51,464 bases of DNA, taken from the NCBI RefSeq assembly GCF_029167205.1, contig NZ_JARFPL010000017.1, forward strand, positions 1 to 51,464. Reading direction: 5' to 3'. Shown piece after piece: positions 41,364 through 50,167 of the stretch. The first letter of the stretch is position 1. Each line of letters opens with the position of its first letter. Position numbers and translations under genes: made by a program. The stretch is from Methanocrinis alkalitolerans. Lineage in GTDB: Archaea; Halobacteriota; Methanosarcinia; Methanotrichales; Methanotrichaceae. The notes under the pieces were generated by a model. It made no database searches. It had not been told where the DNA came from and was given only the letters and a program-made list of their open reading frames with translations.

Positions 41364-41377
41364 GAAGATATATCTTC
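41364..41377. promoter_or_regulatory. 14-bp perfect palindrome over the TATA region of the P-type ATPase gene
   Basis: GAAGATATATCTTC is a perfect inverted repeat, and its ATATAT centre is placed about 40 nt before the ATG at 41409, where a TATA box is expected. A dimeric repressor bound here would block TBP. Confidence 0.45.
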
Positions 41378-41408
41378 GCACAAAAAAGAATTCATCACAG
41401 ACCTAACT

Positions 41409-44108
41409 ATGAGAGAAGATCCCATGACCGACCCCTGGCACACCCTGACCGTCGACGAGACCCTGGAACGGCTCAGCTCCAGCAGAGAGGGCCTCTCCTC
41501 CGATGAGGCCGCGCAGAGGCTCTCCGAGCATGGCGCAAACCAGCTCGAAGAGTTCTACAAGCCCTCGAAGCTCAGGTTATTCCTGCGCCAGTTCGAGAAC
41601 TACCTGATCATAGTCCTCATCTTCGCCGCGGCGGTATCGTGGATCGCGGGGGAGACGACGAACGCCTACGCCATCTTCGGGATCATCTTATTCATCTCCA
41701 TCATCGGCTTCTTCCAGGAGTACAGGGCGGAGCGGGCGATGGACGCCCTCCGGGAGATGGTGGCCCCGGAGGCGAACGTGCTGCGGTCCGGGAAGATGAC
41801 CCGGATCCCCGTCGGGGACCTCGTCCCCGGGGACGTGGTATACCTGGAGGCGGGAGACAAGGTCCCCGCCGACGGTCGGGTGATCGAGGAGACTTCCCTC
41901 CAGGTCGTTGAGTCGTCCCTCACCGGCGAGTCGGTACCGGAAGATAAGTCTGTGGAGGCGGTGGCCGAAGAGGCCCCCCTCGCCGACCGGACGGACATGG
42001 TCTACATGGGGACGATCGTCGTCTACGGCAACTGCATGGCCGCCGTCACGGCGACGGGGACGAGGACAGAGCTCGGCCGGATCTCGGGGCTCGTCCAGAG
42101 GAAGCCCGAGGACCCGCCGATAAAGATCAAGTTCCAGCATCTGGCAAAGCAGCTCGCCGTCGTCGTCCTCGCCGCCTGCGCCATCATCTTCGCCGTGGAG
42201 GTGAACCGGGGCGCTCCGGTTCTGGAGACTCTGATCATCGCTACCGCTCTGGCCGTCGCCGCCATCCCCACGGCCCTCCCCTTCATCACGACGATCACCC
42301 TCGCCTACGGGACCCAGATCATGGCGGGGAAGAACGCCATCATCCGCCGCCTCCCCGCCGTCGAAACCCTCGGCTCGACGACGGTGATCTGCACCGACAA
42401 GACCGGGACCCTCACCCGGGGGGAGATGATGGTCCGGAAGATCTGGACGACCCGGGGGGTGGAGGTGACCGGGACCGGCTACGACCCCGCCGGCTCCTTC
42501 CTCCAGGAGGGCGAAGAACTGAATCCCAAGGAGGATAAACACCTCTGCGCCCTCCTCGTCGCCGGAGCCCTCGCCAACAACTCCAGGCTCGAGGAGGGGC
42601 CCGACGGCTGGCAGGTGATCGGAGACCCCACCGAGGGGGCGCTGATCGTCGCCGCCTCGAAGGGGGACCTCCTCGACTACGTCGAGGGGTGGTACCTCGA
42701 GGAGGTGGTGGAGTTTCCCTTCGACTCGGAGATGAGGAGGATGACCACCGTCCATCGATCCCCCGACGGGCTCGCCGTCTCGATGAAGGGGGCCCCCGAG
42801 ACGGTCCTCGCCTTCTGCGCCCGGATCATGCGGGACGGCTCCGAGGATCCGATCACCTCCGAGGACCGCCTGATCGCCTCGAAGGCCGCCGACGAGATGG
42901 CGGGCCGCGGCCTGCGGATCCTCGCCCTGGCGGGAAAGGAGATGGCTCCTGGCGAGCCCCTCGACCGGGAGGCCGTCGAGTTGGATCTGACCTTCCTCGG
43001 CCTCGTCGGGATGATGGACCCGCCCCGGGAGGAGGCGAAGGAGGCGATCAAGGTCTGCGAGGCGGCCGGGATCAGGCCGGTGATGATCACCGGCGACCAC
43101 AAGCTCACCGCCTCCGCCATCGGCCGGGAGCTGGGCATCTTGAATGAGGGCGGCCGGGTCCTGGAGGGGACGCAGCTGGACGAGATGACCCCAGAAGAGC
43201 TCGCCGAGGTTATCGAGGAGGTCTCGATCTTCTCCAGGACGACGGCGGAGCAGAAGGTGAGGATCGTCGAAGCCCTCCGCAAAAAGGGGCACATCGTCGC
43301 CATGACCGGCGACGGGGTCAACGACGGACCCGCCCTTCGTACAGCAGACATCGGGATCTCCATGGGAAAGACCGGTACGGAGGTCTCCAAGGAGGCCTCG
43401 GATATGGTCATCGCCGACGACAACTTCGCCACCATCGTGGCGGCGGTGGAAGAGGGCAGGAGGATCTACTCCAACATCAGGAAAGCCTCATCCTACCTGC
43501 TATCCTGCAACTTCGCCGAGGTGATGACGATATTCATCGGCGTCATGCTGGGCCTGCCCGTCCCCCTCATCGCCCTCCAGATCCTCTGGATCAACATCGT
43601 CACCGACGAGTTTCCGGCCATAGGCCTCGGCGTCGAGCCGGCCCATTCAGACCTGATGAAAAATAAGCCCAGAGACCCGAGGGAGCCGATCCTGACCAGG
43701 GGGCTCTTCCTCTACACCCTGGGGATATCAACGGTCATCTTCATCGGGACCCTCGGGCTTTATGCCAACGCCCTCCGGGGCGGCGCCCCCCTCGAGGAGG
43801 CGAGGACGACGGCATTCGCATCCCTGGTGATCTTCGAGATCTACAACGCCTACAACAGCCGATCCCTCCAGACCTCCTTCTTCAAGATGGACCCGAGGAC
43901 GAACGGAAAGCTGATATTGGGGCTTGCCGCGTCCCTCGGAGCCCTTCTCCTGGCGATATACCACCCCTTCATGCAGAGGCTCTTCGAGACCACCCCCCTC
44001 GATGCCGAGAGCTGGGCTGCCATCGTCATCGCGGCCTCGGCGGTGGTGGTGGTGGCGGAGATCTTCAAGTGGATGGAGCTTCCTGAGAGGAGCGACCGCA
44101 CCGACTGA
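41409..44108 (+). CDS. P2-type cation-transporting ATPase
   Basis: 899 residues from ATG 41409; a second ATG at 41424 (MTDPWHTLTVDETLERLSSS) is also plausible. It has the full P-type plan: N-terminal cation-ATPase domain, TM pair (IIVLIFAAAVSWIAG, AIFGIILFISIIGFFQEY), actuator motif SLTGESVPED, phosphorylation site CTDKTGTLT near residue 330, nucleotide-domain KGAPETVLAF, hinge TGDGVNDGPAL, and C-terminal helices with VMTIFIGVMLGLPVP and ILWINIVTDEFPAIGLG. In TM4 the motif is IPTALP (about residue 286) where Ca2+ pumps have PEGLP, so a key cation-coordinating Glu is replaced by Thr. Overall layout is P2A-like, but ion specificity is uncertain. Confidence 0.92.
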   Translation: MREDPMTDPWHTLTVDETLERLSSSREGLSSDEAAQRLSEHGANQLEEFYKPSKLRLFLRQFENYLIIVLIFAAAVSWIAGETTNAYAIFGIILFISIIGFFQEYRAERAMDALREMVAPEANVLRSGKMTRIPVGDLVPGDVVYLEAGDKVPADGRVIEETSLQVVESSLTGESVPEDKSVEAVAEEAPLADRTDMVYMGTIVVYGNCMAAVTATGTRTELGRISGLVQRKPEDPPIKIKFQHLAKQLAVVVLAACAIIFAVEVNRGAPVLETLIIATALAVAAIPTALPFITTITLAYGTQIMAGKNAIIRRLPAVETLGSTTVICTDKTGTLTRGEMMVRKIWTTRGVEVTGTGYDPAGSFLQEGEELNPKEDKHLCALLVAGALANNSRLEEGPDGWQVIGDPTEGALIVAASKGDLLDYVEGWYLEEVVEFPFDSEMRRMTTVHRSPDGLAVSMKGAPETVLAFCARIMRDGSEDPITSEDRLIASKAADEMAGRGLRILALAGKEMAPGEPLDREAVELDLTFLGLVGMMDPPREEAKEAIKVCEAAGIRPVMITGDHKLTASAIGRELGILNEGGRVLEGTQLDEMTPEELAEVIEEVSIFSRTTAEQKVRIVEALRKKGHIVAMTGDGVNDGPALRTADIGISMGKTGTEVSKEASDMVIADDNFATIVAAVEEGRRIYSNIRKASSYLLSCNFAEVMTIFIGVMLGLPVPLIALQILWINIVTDEFPAIGLGVEPAHSDLMKNKPRDPREPILTRGLFLYTLGISTVIFIGTLGLYANALRGGAPLEEARTTAFASLVIFEIYNAYNSRSLQTSFFKMDPRTNGKLILGLAASLGALLLAIYHPFMQRLFETTPLDAESWAAIVIAASAVVVVAEIFKWMELPERSDRTD

Positions 44109-44190
44109 GGTCCCGGGCCCTGTCATAGAGGTGGGGTACCTGAGGTCGTCGGGAGGAGAAGGGGGAGGAAGTTGGGGCGGGTAGAGGGCG

Positions 44191-44625
44191 TTATAGAGGA
44201 GGAGAAGAGGCCCGGGGGGAGGGGGAGAATAGGTAGAACCTCGCCTCGCGAAAGTTTACGAGGGTCCGGCGAAATCCCGGGATCGCAGCCACCTCTTCGG
44301 CCAGGGGCCTTACGATCACCTCGGCCCCGATCCCTCGGGCCACCCTCCCTGCGGCGAGCTGCATCTCCAGGGGCGGCCTTATGGAGTAGAGGAGGGAGGC
44401 GCCCCGGTAAAAGTCCAGGCGCGGAGAGAATATGTCGTCTGCAACGACGGCGAGGCCTCCGACGGTCCGGGCCGTTTTATCGGTGGCGACGACCTCCAGT
44501 TGAGGGATGAGGAGGAGGGCGACCTCGGGGGCGGCGCCCATCCCCACCTCCACCACCTTCCCCGAGTACCGGGCGAGGATGAACCGGGCGAGGTCGGCCC
44601 CGCCCCTGATATACTGATCTGACAT
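44191..44625 (-). CDS. UPF0146 family protein
   Basis: 144 residues, ATG at 44625. The sequence (GKVVEVGMGAAPEVALLLI, LEVVATDKTARTV, VADDIFSPRLDFYRGASLLY, SIRPPLEMQLAAGRVARGIG) matches the archaeal UPF0146 family, which has a Rossmann-like core resembling a small methyltransferase. Biochemical role unknown. It starts 9 nt after the stop of the thi4 gene on the same strand, so the two are probably co-transcribed. Confidence 0.85.
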   Translation of the reverse strand: MSDQYIRGGADLARFILARYSGKVVEVGMGAAPEVALLLIPQLEVVATDKTARTVGGLAVVADDIFSPRLDFYRGASLLYSIRPPLEMQLAAGRVARGIGAEVIVRPLAEEVAAIPGFRRTLVNFREARFYLFSPSPRASSPPL

Positions 44626-44634
44626 CTCTCGACT

Positions 44635-45414
44635 TTACAGCCCCAGCTTCTCCAGGGCGATCATCGCCGCCTTCTCCCCCGATAGGAGCATCCCGCCGAA
44701 GATGGGTCCCATCCGAGGGCCTCCGGCGACGGCCGTCGCCGCCATCCCCGCGGCTATAAGCCCTGGATAGACCTCCTGGGTCACCTCGACGACGGTCTTC
44801 TCTCCGACGTCGGCCCACATCGGCTTCTCGCCGACGACCCCGAGAGATCCAACCTTCGCCCCCGGGATCTTCCTCTGGACGACGTTGCAGACGTTGGCGT
44901 CGTGGCCTGTCCCGTCGATGACGACCTTCGCCCTGATCGATAGGGGGTCGACGTGAAGCCTCGTCCTCTCCACTGCCTCCCAGTTGATGACGAGGCCTGC
45001 GATCCTCTCGTCCTCCCGGATCATGACGTCCTCGACGGTGACGAGGTTGATGATCTCGGCACCGGCGTCGACGACCCCCGCCGTAAGCTTCGCCACCGTC
45101 TCGATGGAGCTTGCTATGTAGTAGCCCTCCTCGTACTCCCGGTACCAGACCCCGAACTCGTCAAGGATCCTGCACCCCTCCTTCTGGACGACGATCCGGG
45201 GAAACATCATCCCGCCACCCCAGATCCCCCCGCCTACGGCGAGGTTCCTCTCGAAGACCACCGTCTTGGCGTCCGCCTCGGCGAGCTTCTTTGCTGCCAC
45301 CAGGTTTGCGGGGCCCGCCCCCACCAGGGCCACGTCCACGTCGGTGTACTTCAAAAAGGACTCCATGTAGGACTCGACTATCGCCTTTGTGATCGTAACT
45401 TCATCAAGCGCCAT
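44635..45414 (-). CDS. thi4: Thiazole synthase Thi4, archaeal sulfide-dependent type
   Basis: 259 residues, ATG at 45414. The FAD/NAD Rossmann motif is VALVGAGPANLVAAKKLAE, followed by GGGIWGGGMMFPRIVV. At the position of the suicidal cysteine of yeast Thi4 (CCMDP) this protein has LHVDPLSI, so His replaces the sulfur-donating Cys. Archaeal enzymes with this His use free sulfide and act catalytically to make the thiamin thiazole precursor from NAD and glycine. The C-terminal RMGPIFGGMLLSGEKAA is typical. It is probably co-transcribed with the UPF0146 gene. No TPP riboswitch was recognised in its leader. Confidence 0.93.
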   Translation of the reverse strand: MALDEVTITKAIVESYMESFLKYTDVDVALVGAGPANLVAAKKLAEADAKTVVFERNLAVGGGIWGGGMMFPRIVVQKEGCRILDEFGVWYREYEEGYYIASSIETVAKLTAGVVDAGAEIINLVTVEDVMIREDERIAGLVINWEAVERTRLHVDPLSIRAKVVIDGTGHDANVCNVVQRKIPGAKVGSLGVVGEKPMWADVGEKTVVEVTQEVYPGLIAAGMAATAVAGGPRMGPIFGGMLLSGEKAAMIALEKLGL

Positions 45415-45587
45415 GAAAGGGGCGATTGGTCCGATCGGTGATAAAGATATCCTTCTTGGAAATTCTTATCTACCATCCCCCCATCCTCTACCCCTGGCGG
45501 AGATCTTCATAAAGGGGGACCGGGCTTTGAAGGCCGAGAAGTTTTCCAGGGTGGATCAGCCCCCCGTTCTGGACGGGGGTGGAAGGG

Positions 45588-46631
45588 ATGGCGTTTGAGC
45601 CGGGAGGAGCTTTCCGGTCCGAGGAGATATGCTACTCGTACGATGGCGAGGAGTTCTCCAACCCCAGGATCCTGGTGGTGGGGTGCGAAGATGCAGGGTG
45701 CCGTATGGCGGCGAGGCTCGCAAACCTTGGGGTCACCGGCGCCGACATCTTGACGGCGAAGGTCGACAGGAGCCGGATCGACGGGATCGGGGCCGGAAAG
45801 AAGATCCTCGTCGGGGAATCCGTCGTTGGCGGTGGTGGTGCCGGAGTTGGCTCCGATACCATACCGACGGCGGCCCGTGGACCACGCCCTACGATCGAGG
45901 TGGCTCTCAGAGACGCAGACCTCGTCTTCGTCGTCGCGGACCTCGGGGGCGGTACCCGGACCGGGACGCATACCGCCCGCGCCGTATGCCGGATGGCAAA
46001 AGACCTGGGAAAGATGGCTGTGGCGATCTTCACCCTCTCTCCCAGATCGGGTGGAGGTGGTGGCAGCAGGTCGCCTTTCTCCCCCTTGGATATCGACGGT
46101 CTGACGAAGGCCGCCAACATCCTCATCCTCCTGGATATCGAGAGGGTCTTTGAGATGGCGCCGGGCCTCTCGACGGATCAGGCCATCTCGGTGATGGATC
46201 AGGTGGCGGCAGAGATCGTCAAGGGTATCGCCGAGACGGTGACGAAGACCTCTCTCATAAACCTCGACTACGCCGACTTAAAGACGATCATCTCCTCCGG
46301 GGGCCTATCGGCGGCGCTGGTGGGGGAGTCCGATTCGGCTGCGGCGGCGGAGGAGATCGTCCAATCGGCGTTGAGGTCGCCGATGGCGGACGTGGATATG
46401 AGAGGAGCCACGGGGTGCCTCCTCCACATAACGGGAGGAAGCGACCTCTCTCTCAAGAAGGTGGCGTCGGTAGCCTCCGCCCTAACCGGTGAGATGGGTC
46501 CGGGGGCGAACGTCATATGGGGGGCGAGGGTGAAGGAGGGGTTCGAAGGGAAGATGCGGGTCATCGCCATAATGACCGGGGTGGGGCTTTCTGCCCGATC
46601 CTGCCTCCGGGAGGCCCGTCGGGATTCATGA
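45588..46631 (+). CDS. Divergent FtsZ/tubulin-family GTPase
   Basis: 347 residues from ATG 45588; a GTG at 45579 is possible. The order of FtsZ motifs is preserved: RILVVGCEDAGCRMAARL at the N-terminal loop, DLVFVVADLGGGTRTGTHTA at the tubulin signature, FTLSP, and the T7 loop NLDYADLKTII (about residues 224-234) with the catalytic Asp. The signature loop is GGGTRTGT instead of GGGTGTG, with a bulky Arg at an invariant glycine, and the N-terminal GGxGGN is replaced by EDAGCR. A Gly-rich stretch (SGGGGGSRSPFSP) follows strand S5. It lacks the C-terminal tail that binds FtsA or SepF. A noncanonical member with altered nucleotide handling is inferred. Confidence 0.85.
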   Translation: MAFEPGGAFRSEEICYSYDGEEFSNPRILVVGCEDAGCRMAARLANLGVTGADILTAKVDRSRIDGIGAGKKILVGESVVGGGGAGVGSDTIPTAARGPRPTIEVALRDADLVFVVADLGGGTRTGTHTARAVCRMAKDLGKMAVAIFTLSPRSGGGGGSRSPFSPLDIDGLTKAANILILLDIERVFEMAPGLSTDQAISVMDQVAAEIVKGIAETVTKTSLINLDYADLKTIISSGGLSAALVGESDSAAAAEEIVQSALRSPMADVDMRGATGCLLHITGGSDLSLKKVASVASALTGEMGPGANVIWGARVKEGFEGKMRVIAIMTGVGLSARSCLREARRDS

Positions 46632-47897
46632 CCTCCGGGGCGGCGTCTCTGTCCTGATCCTGAGGAACTTCTCCTCCTCTCCCAGGGTCATGGTGGCGTC
46701 GATCCCCACCTTCGTGGTGATCCCGTCAACGGACCGCGGATCGAGGGTGCTCCCCCGGACGTTGGGGCGGATGACGATGTCCTCGTCCCCCTTCACCCTG
46801 GTGGAGACGGCGTACTCCAGGTCCTGGAGGTTGTAGACGTCGATGTCTTCGTCGACGACGATGACGTGCTTCAAGCTCTTATGAGCCTCGAAGGCGGCGT
46901 CGATCACGTTTATCGGGTCGGCCTCGCCCCTCTTTTTGATCTGGACGACGGCGTGGAGGTAGGAGCACCCCCCCTCTGTCAGGAGGACGTTTCTGACATC
47001 GGCGACCGAGGACGCCGCCCTGAATATCAGCGGCTCGTAGGGGACGCCCATCAGCATCTTGTGTTCGCCCCCCGATGGGAGGAGGGCGTGATAGATGGGA
47101 ACCTCCCTCGTCATCATCTTCGTCAGGTGGATCACCGGCTCCATCCTCGGAAAATCTCGGGTTGCTGTGATGTCGACGAAGGGCCCCTCCTTTGCCCTCT
47201 CGCCGTCGATGTACCCCTCCAGGACGATCTCGGCGTGGGGGACGCAGACGCCGTTATCGAGGGCGACTAGCTCCACGGGGTCTTTGGATAGGGCGCTGGC
47301 GTACTGAAACTCCATCCCTGGAGGGACCCGAGTGCTGGCGGCGATGAGGACGACGGGGTCGATACCGATGACGATCCCCACCGGGAGCCTTCCGCCCTCG
47401 GCGACCGCCTCCTGGAGGAGGTTGTAGGTATGCCTTCCAGAAACGACCCGTGCTACGAGCTTGTCCTTCCCCAGGACCATCATCCTGTGGACGGAGGCGT
47501 TCGTCTTCTCGCCGAAGGAGGAGACTACGATCCCTGAGGTGATGTAAGGGCCCCCGTCCCCTTTGAAGTGGGTGAGGATGGGCAGGCTCGTGAGGTCTGG
47601 CTCTCCGACGACCTCCATGAAGGAGGAGGAGTCCACCTCCCGGATCCAGCCGCCTCCCATATCGATCTTTGCGAGGTATCTCGTCATATCCTCTTTCGAG
47701 GTCGATAAAGCCCTGGCCAGAAGCTCCCGGGTCCCGAGGACGTTGATGCAGCACTTCTTGCCGTCGACGTTGTTGTAGAGGATGGGGCCGGCCCCGACGG
47801 AGAGGGCCGCAGCCTCCAGCACCGGCGAGACGGGACGGTCCACCTCCTCCAGAAGGCCGGCCTCCTGGAGGCCGTGGAGGAAACCTCTGAAGCTCAT
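46626..47897 (-). CDS. UbiD-family decarboxylase, probably anhydromevalonate phosphate decarboxylase
   Basis: 423 residues, ATG at 47897, overlapping the convergent FtsZ-like gene by 6 nt at the stop codons. UbiD features: FKGDGGPYITSGIVVS, MVLGKDKLVARVVSGRHTYN, the AEIVLEGYIDGERAKEGPFV stretch with conserved acidic residues, TREVPIYHALLPSGGEHKML and DEDIDVYNLQDLEYAVSTRV. It needs prenylated FMN. Archaea use a UbiD member to decarboxylate trans-anhydromevalonate phosphate in their modified mevalonate pathway, and members of that branch have this length. The specific assignment is by family and size; other aromatic-acid UbiD enzymes are possible. Confidence 0.85.
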   Translation of the reverse strand: MSFRGFLHGLQEAGLLEEVDRPVSPVLEAAALSVGAGPILYNNVDGKKCCINVLGTRELLARALSTSKEDMTRYLAKIDMGGGWIREVDSSSFMEVVGEPDLTSLPILTHFKGDGGPYITSGIVVSSFGEKTNASVHRMMVLGKDKLVARVVSGRHTYNLLQEAVAEGGRLPVGIVIGIDPVVLIAASTRVPPGMEFQYASALSKDPVELVALDNGVCVPHAEIVLEGYIDGERAKEGPFVDITATRDFPRMEPVIHLTKMMTREVPIYHALLPSGGEHKMLMGVPYEPLIFRAASSVADVRNVLLTEGGCSYLHAVVQIKKRGEADPINVIDAAFEAHKSLKHVIVVDEDIDVYNLQDLEYAVSTRVKGDEDIVIRPNVRGSTLDPRSVDGITTKVGIDATMTLGEEEKFLRIRTETPPRRS

Positions 47898-47937
47898 GGG
47901 AGAGGAGATGCCACCCGTCGATAAAGACCTTTCCTTC

Positions 47938-48645
47938 TCAGACGATGAGGACTGCTATCGCTCCCGTCAAGAATATGCCGTCGAAGGTCCCTGCGCCCCC
48001 GATGCTCGCCACCGGGGCGCCGAGGTCACAGATCCGGCGGAGGTTGAGGATGTCGGCTCCGATGAGAGTCCCCAGGACCCCCCCGACGTAGGCTGTTACG
48101 AACCGGCATTCGGGGATGGGGCAAAAGGCGGTGGTGAGGAGGACGGCGGATAGGGCCGCGGCCAGGGGCGGTATGAAGAGAGGGGTGGCGATCCCCAGTC
48201 CCCTTATCGGCCTCGCCACGCTGAACGCCACCAGGGCGACGATGAACGTCCCCGCGAGGGCCGTGCTGGCGAACGATGGGTATGTTATGAGGAGGTAAGC
48301 CGATACGAAGATCGGGATCAGGGCGCCTCCGACGTTCACCGCCACCGTCGTCTCGTTCTTGACCGTCTTCACCACAGGCACCCGATAGACGATCCCGAAG
48401 GACTTGACGAGGCTATCCTTCACCACAGGAACCTTTGACTCGACGGTGAAGAGGGGGAGGTTCATCCCGGCTCCGATGAGGGAGGCGGCCAGGAGGAGGA
48501 GGGCGTCGGACCAGGAGAAGCCCATCTTGGTGAAGGCGGTGCCGAGGGCTCCGAAGAAGAGGAGGGCGACGATCGCCCAGACGACGGCGGCGAGAAGGAG
48601 GATCGCCAGGATCCCGAAGGGGAGGTAGACCATCCTGGGGTTCAT
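47938..48645 (-). CDS. DUF1614 membrane protein
   Basis: 235 residues, ATG at 48645. At least six hydrophobic segments (FGILAILLLAAVVWAIVALL, ALLLLAASLIGAGMNLPLF, VNVGGALIPIFVSAYLLI, TALAGTFIVALVAFSVA, PPLAAALSAVLLTTAFC, YVGGVLGTLIGADIL) and the end GAPVASIGGAGTFDGIFLTG fit the archaeal/bacterial DUF1614 family. Function unknown. It precedes the UbiD gene by 40 nt on the same strand, so a shared transcript is possible. Confidence 0.88.
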   Translation of the reverse strand: MNPRMVYLPFGILAILLLAAVVWAIVALLFFGALGTAFTKMGFSWSDALLLLAASLIGAGMNLPLFTVESKVPVVKDSLVKSFGIVYRVPVVKTVKNETTVAVNVGGALIPIFVSAYLLITYPSFASTALAGTFIVALVAFSVARPIRGLGIATPLFIPPLAAALSAVLLTTAFCPIPECRFVTAYVGGVLGTLIGADILNLRRICDLGAPVASIGGAGTFDGIFLTGAIAVLIV

Positions 48646-48791
48646 GAGATCTGATCGATTCTCATGAAGTATAACCCTTCATCCCCCGAGACGGACCTTC
48701 CTGCGAAAGAGTGGCCAAAGGAAAAGGCTGATCTAACTTCAGATGGTATATGGGCCGAGAAGATCTCAAAACCGAGTCGTATGGAGCGGAT

Positions 48792-49619
48792 ATGATGACA
48801 GAACCTGAAGAAAACCGGATCAAGCACAGCATAATGGTGATGAGCGGCAAAGGCGGCGTCGGAAAGACGACGGTCGCCGTCAATTTGGGCCTCGGCCTCG
48901 CCCTCCGCGGCAAGAAGGTGGGGATCCTGGACGCCGACATCACGGGGCCGAACGTCCCCAAGATGCTTAAGATAGAAGACGAGGTCCTGACGGGCGAGGA
49001 TGACCGGACGATCCGTCCCGTGGAGATCCCCGTGGGGGCAGACGGGGAGTTGAGGGTTATCTCCATGGCCTTCATCATCGGAAAGGAGAGCCCCGTAGTC
49101 TGGAGGGGGCCGCTGAAGACCCAGATGCTCAAGCAGTTCATAGAGAAGGTGGCCTGGGGTGACCTCGACTACATGCTCATCGACCTGCCTCCCGGGACCG
49201 GCGATGAGCCCCTCAGCATCGCTCAGCTCCTCCGCCCCGACGGGACGGTCGTCGTCACCACCCCTCAGGATCTGGCCCTCCTCGATGCCAGGAGGGCGAT
49301 CGATATGTCCAGGTCCCTGGGGGTTCCGGTACTGGGGATCGTCGAGAACATGAGCGGCTTCTCCTGCCCCAGGTGCGGCGGAGCCATCGACCTCTTCAAG
49401 GTCGGCGGGGGGGAGAGGGCGGCCGAGGAGCTACAAGTCCCGTTCCTCGGAAAGATCGAGATCGATCCCGCCATCTGCGAGAGCGGCGACAGCGGCAGAC
49501 CCTTTATCCTCTCCGTCCAGTCGAAGAACTCAGAGCCCTTCGACGGGATGGCGAGAAGGATCATGGTCCACTACGAAAGCGGCGATCGAGATTCATGGCC
49601 GAAAGACAGGCTCTCATAA
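48792..49619 (+). CDS. Mrp/NBP35 family iron-sulfur cluster carrier ATPase
   Basis: 275 residues from ATG 48792, chosen because GGAG lies 5 nt upstream (48783-48786); ATG 48750 gives 14 more residues without a ribosome-binding site. Deviant Walker A SGKGGVGKTTVAVNLGLGLA at residues 18-37, DADITGPNVPKML switch I, DYMLIDLPPGTGDEPLSIAQ switch II, and the cluster-binding SGFSCPRCGGAID (Cys about 192 and 195). It assembles and transfers Fe-S clusters as a dimer, important in methanogens with many Fe-S enzymes. It is divergent from DUF1614. Confidence 0.93.
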   Translation: MMTEPEENRIKHSIMVMSGKGGVGKTTVAVNLGLGLALRGKKVGILDADITGPNVPKMLKIEDEVLTGEDDRTIRPVEIPVGADGELRVISMAFIIGKESPVVWRGPLKTQMLKQFIEKVAWGDLDYMLIDLPPGTGDEPLSIAQLLRPDGTVVVTTPQDLALLDARRAIDMSRSLGVPVLGIVENMSGFSCPRCGGAIDLFKVGGGERAAEELQVPFLGKIEIDPAICESGDSGRPFILSVQSKNSEPFDGMARRIMVHYESGDRDSWPKDRLS

Positions 49620-49699
49620 ATGGATGATCCAGAAAAAAAGAGGGGGGCAGGGTGGAAAAGCCGTCGGTCTGCGGGACCATTCTGACCTTTTCTGTGAGG

Positions 49700-49981
49700 T
49701 CACCACTTCCCCGACCTGATGATGTTCAGGTTCTCGACGACCTTCGCTCCCGCCTCCTGGCTGAGTTTGTACTTCTGAGATATGGCCAGCGCCCTGGCGA
49801 TCTCGTTCTGCTCGTCGGAGCCGGTCCGTTGGGTCACCAATACGTCTGCAGCAGCGTACCCCTTCTCCAGAAGGGTCTTTTTGACCTCCTGGAGGAGGGC
49901 CTCGTCCATGCATAGCGGTCCGGTCCCGATCTCCTCGACGACCTTATCCATCTTCTCCATCTCTTTTGTCTTCACTCTCAA
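49700..49981 (-). CDS. Small hypothetical protein, 93 residues
   Basis: It starts at 49981 (MRVKTKEMEKMDKVVEEIG) with an alternative Met at residue 8 or 11. The product is charged and largely helical (LLQEVKKTLLEKGYAAADVL, then EQNEIARALAISQKYKLSQE) with one cysteine and no motif I recognise. The AAADVLVTQR...IARALAISQK section could form a helix-turn-helix, which is weak evidence. It converges on the Mrp-type gene. Composition matches the backbone, which favours a real gene. Confidence 0.55.
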   Translation of the reverse strand: MRVKTKEMEKMDKVVEEIGTGPLCMDEALLQEVKKTLLEKGYAAADVLVTQRTGSDEQNEIARALAISQKYKLSQEAGAKVVENLNIIRSGKW

Positions 49982-50167
49982 ACCTCCTCGATACGTCCAA
50001 CGGGATCGTCGCCCTCATGCCTTCGGCATTCGCTTCAAGCCCGGCGACTGCGACGATTATAATGAGGACCGACAAACTTAAGAAATTTTCGCCAATATAG
50101 TGGGCAAGGACGGCAGGAAAAGCAAATATGGGCTTGGTGGTGGGGTGGGGGCCGCTCCCACCGGCCA

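Noticed and set aside
41688..43292. 534-codon open frame antisense to the P-type ATPase gene
   Set aside because: Codon-position shadow; plus strand encodes all P-type motifs.
45415..45587. TPP riboswitch in front of thi4
   Set aside because: No recognisable THI-box elements in the short leader; only TATA-like sequences.
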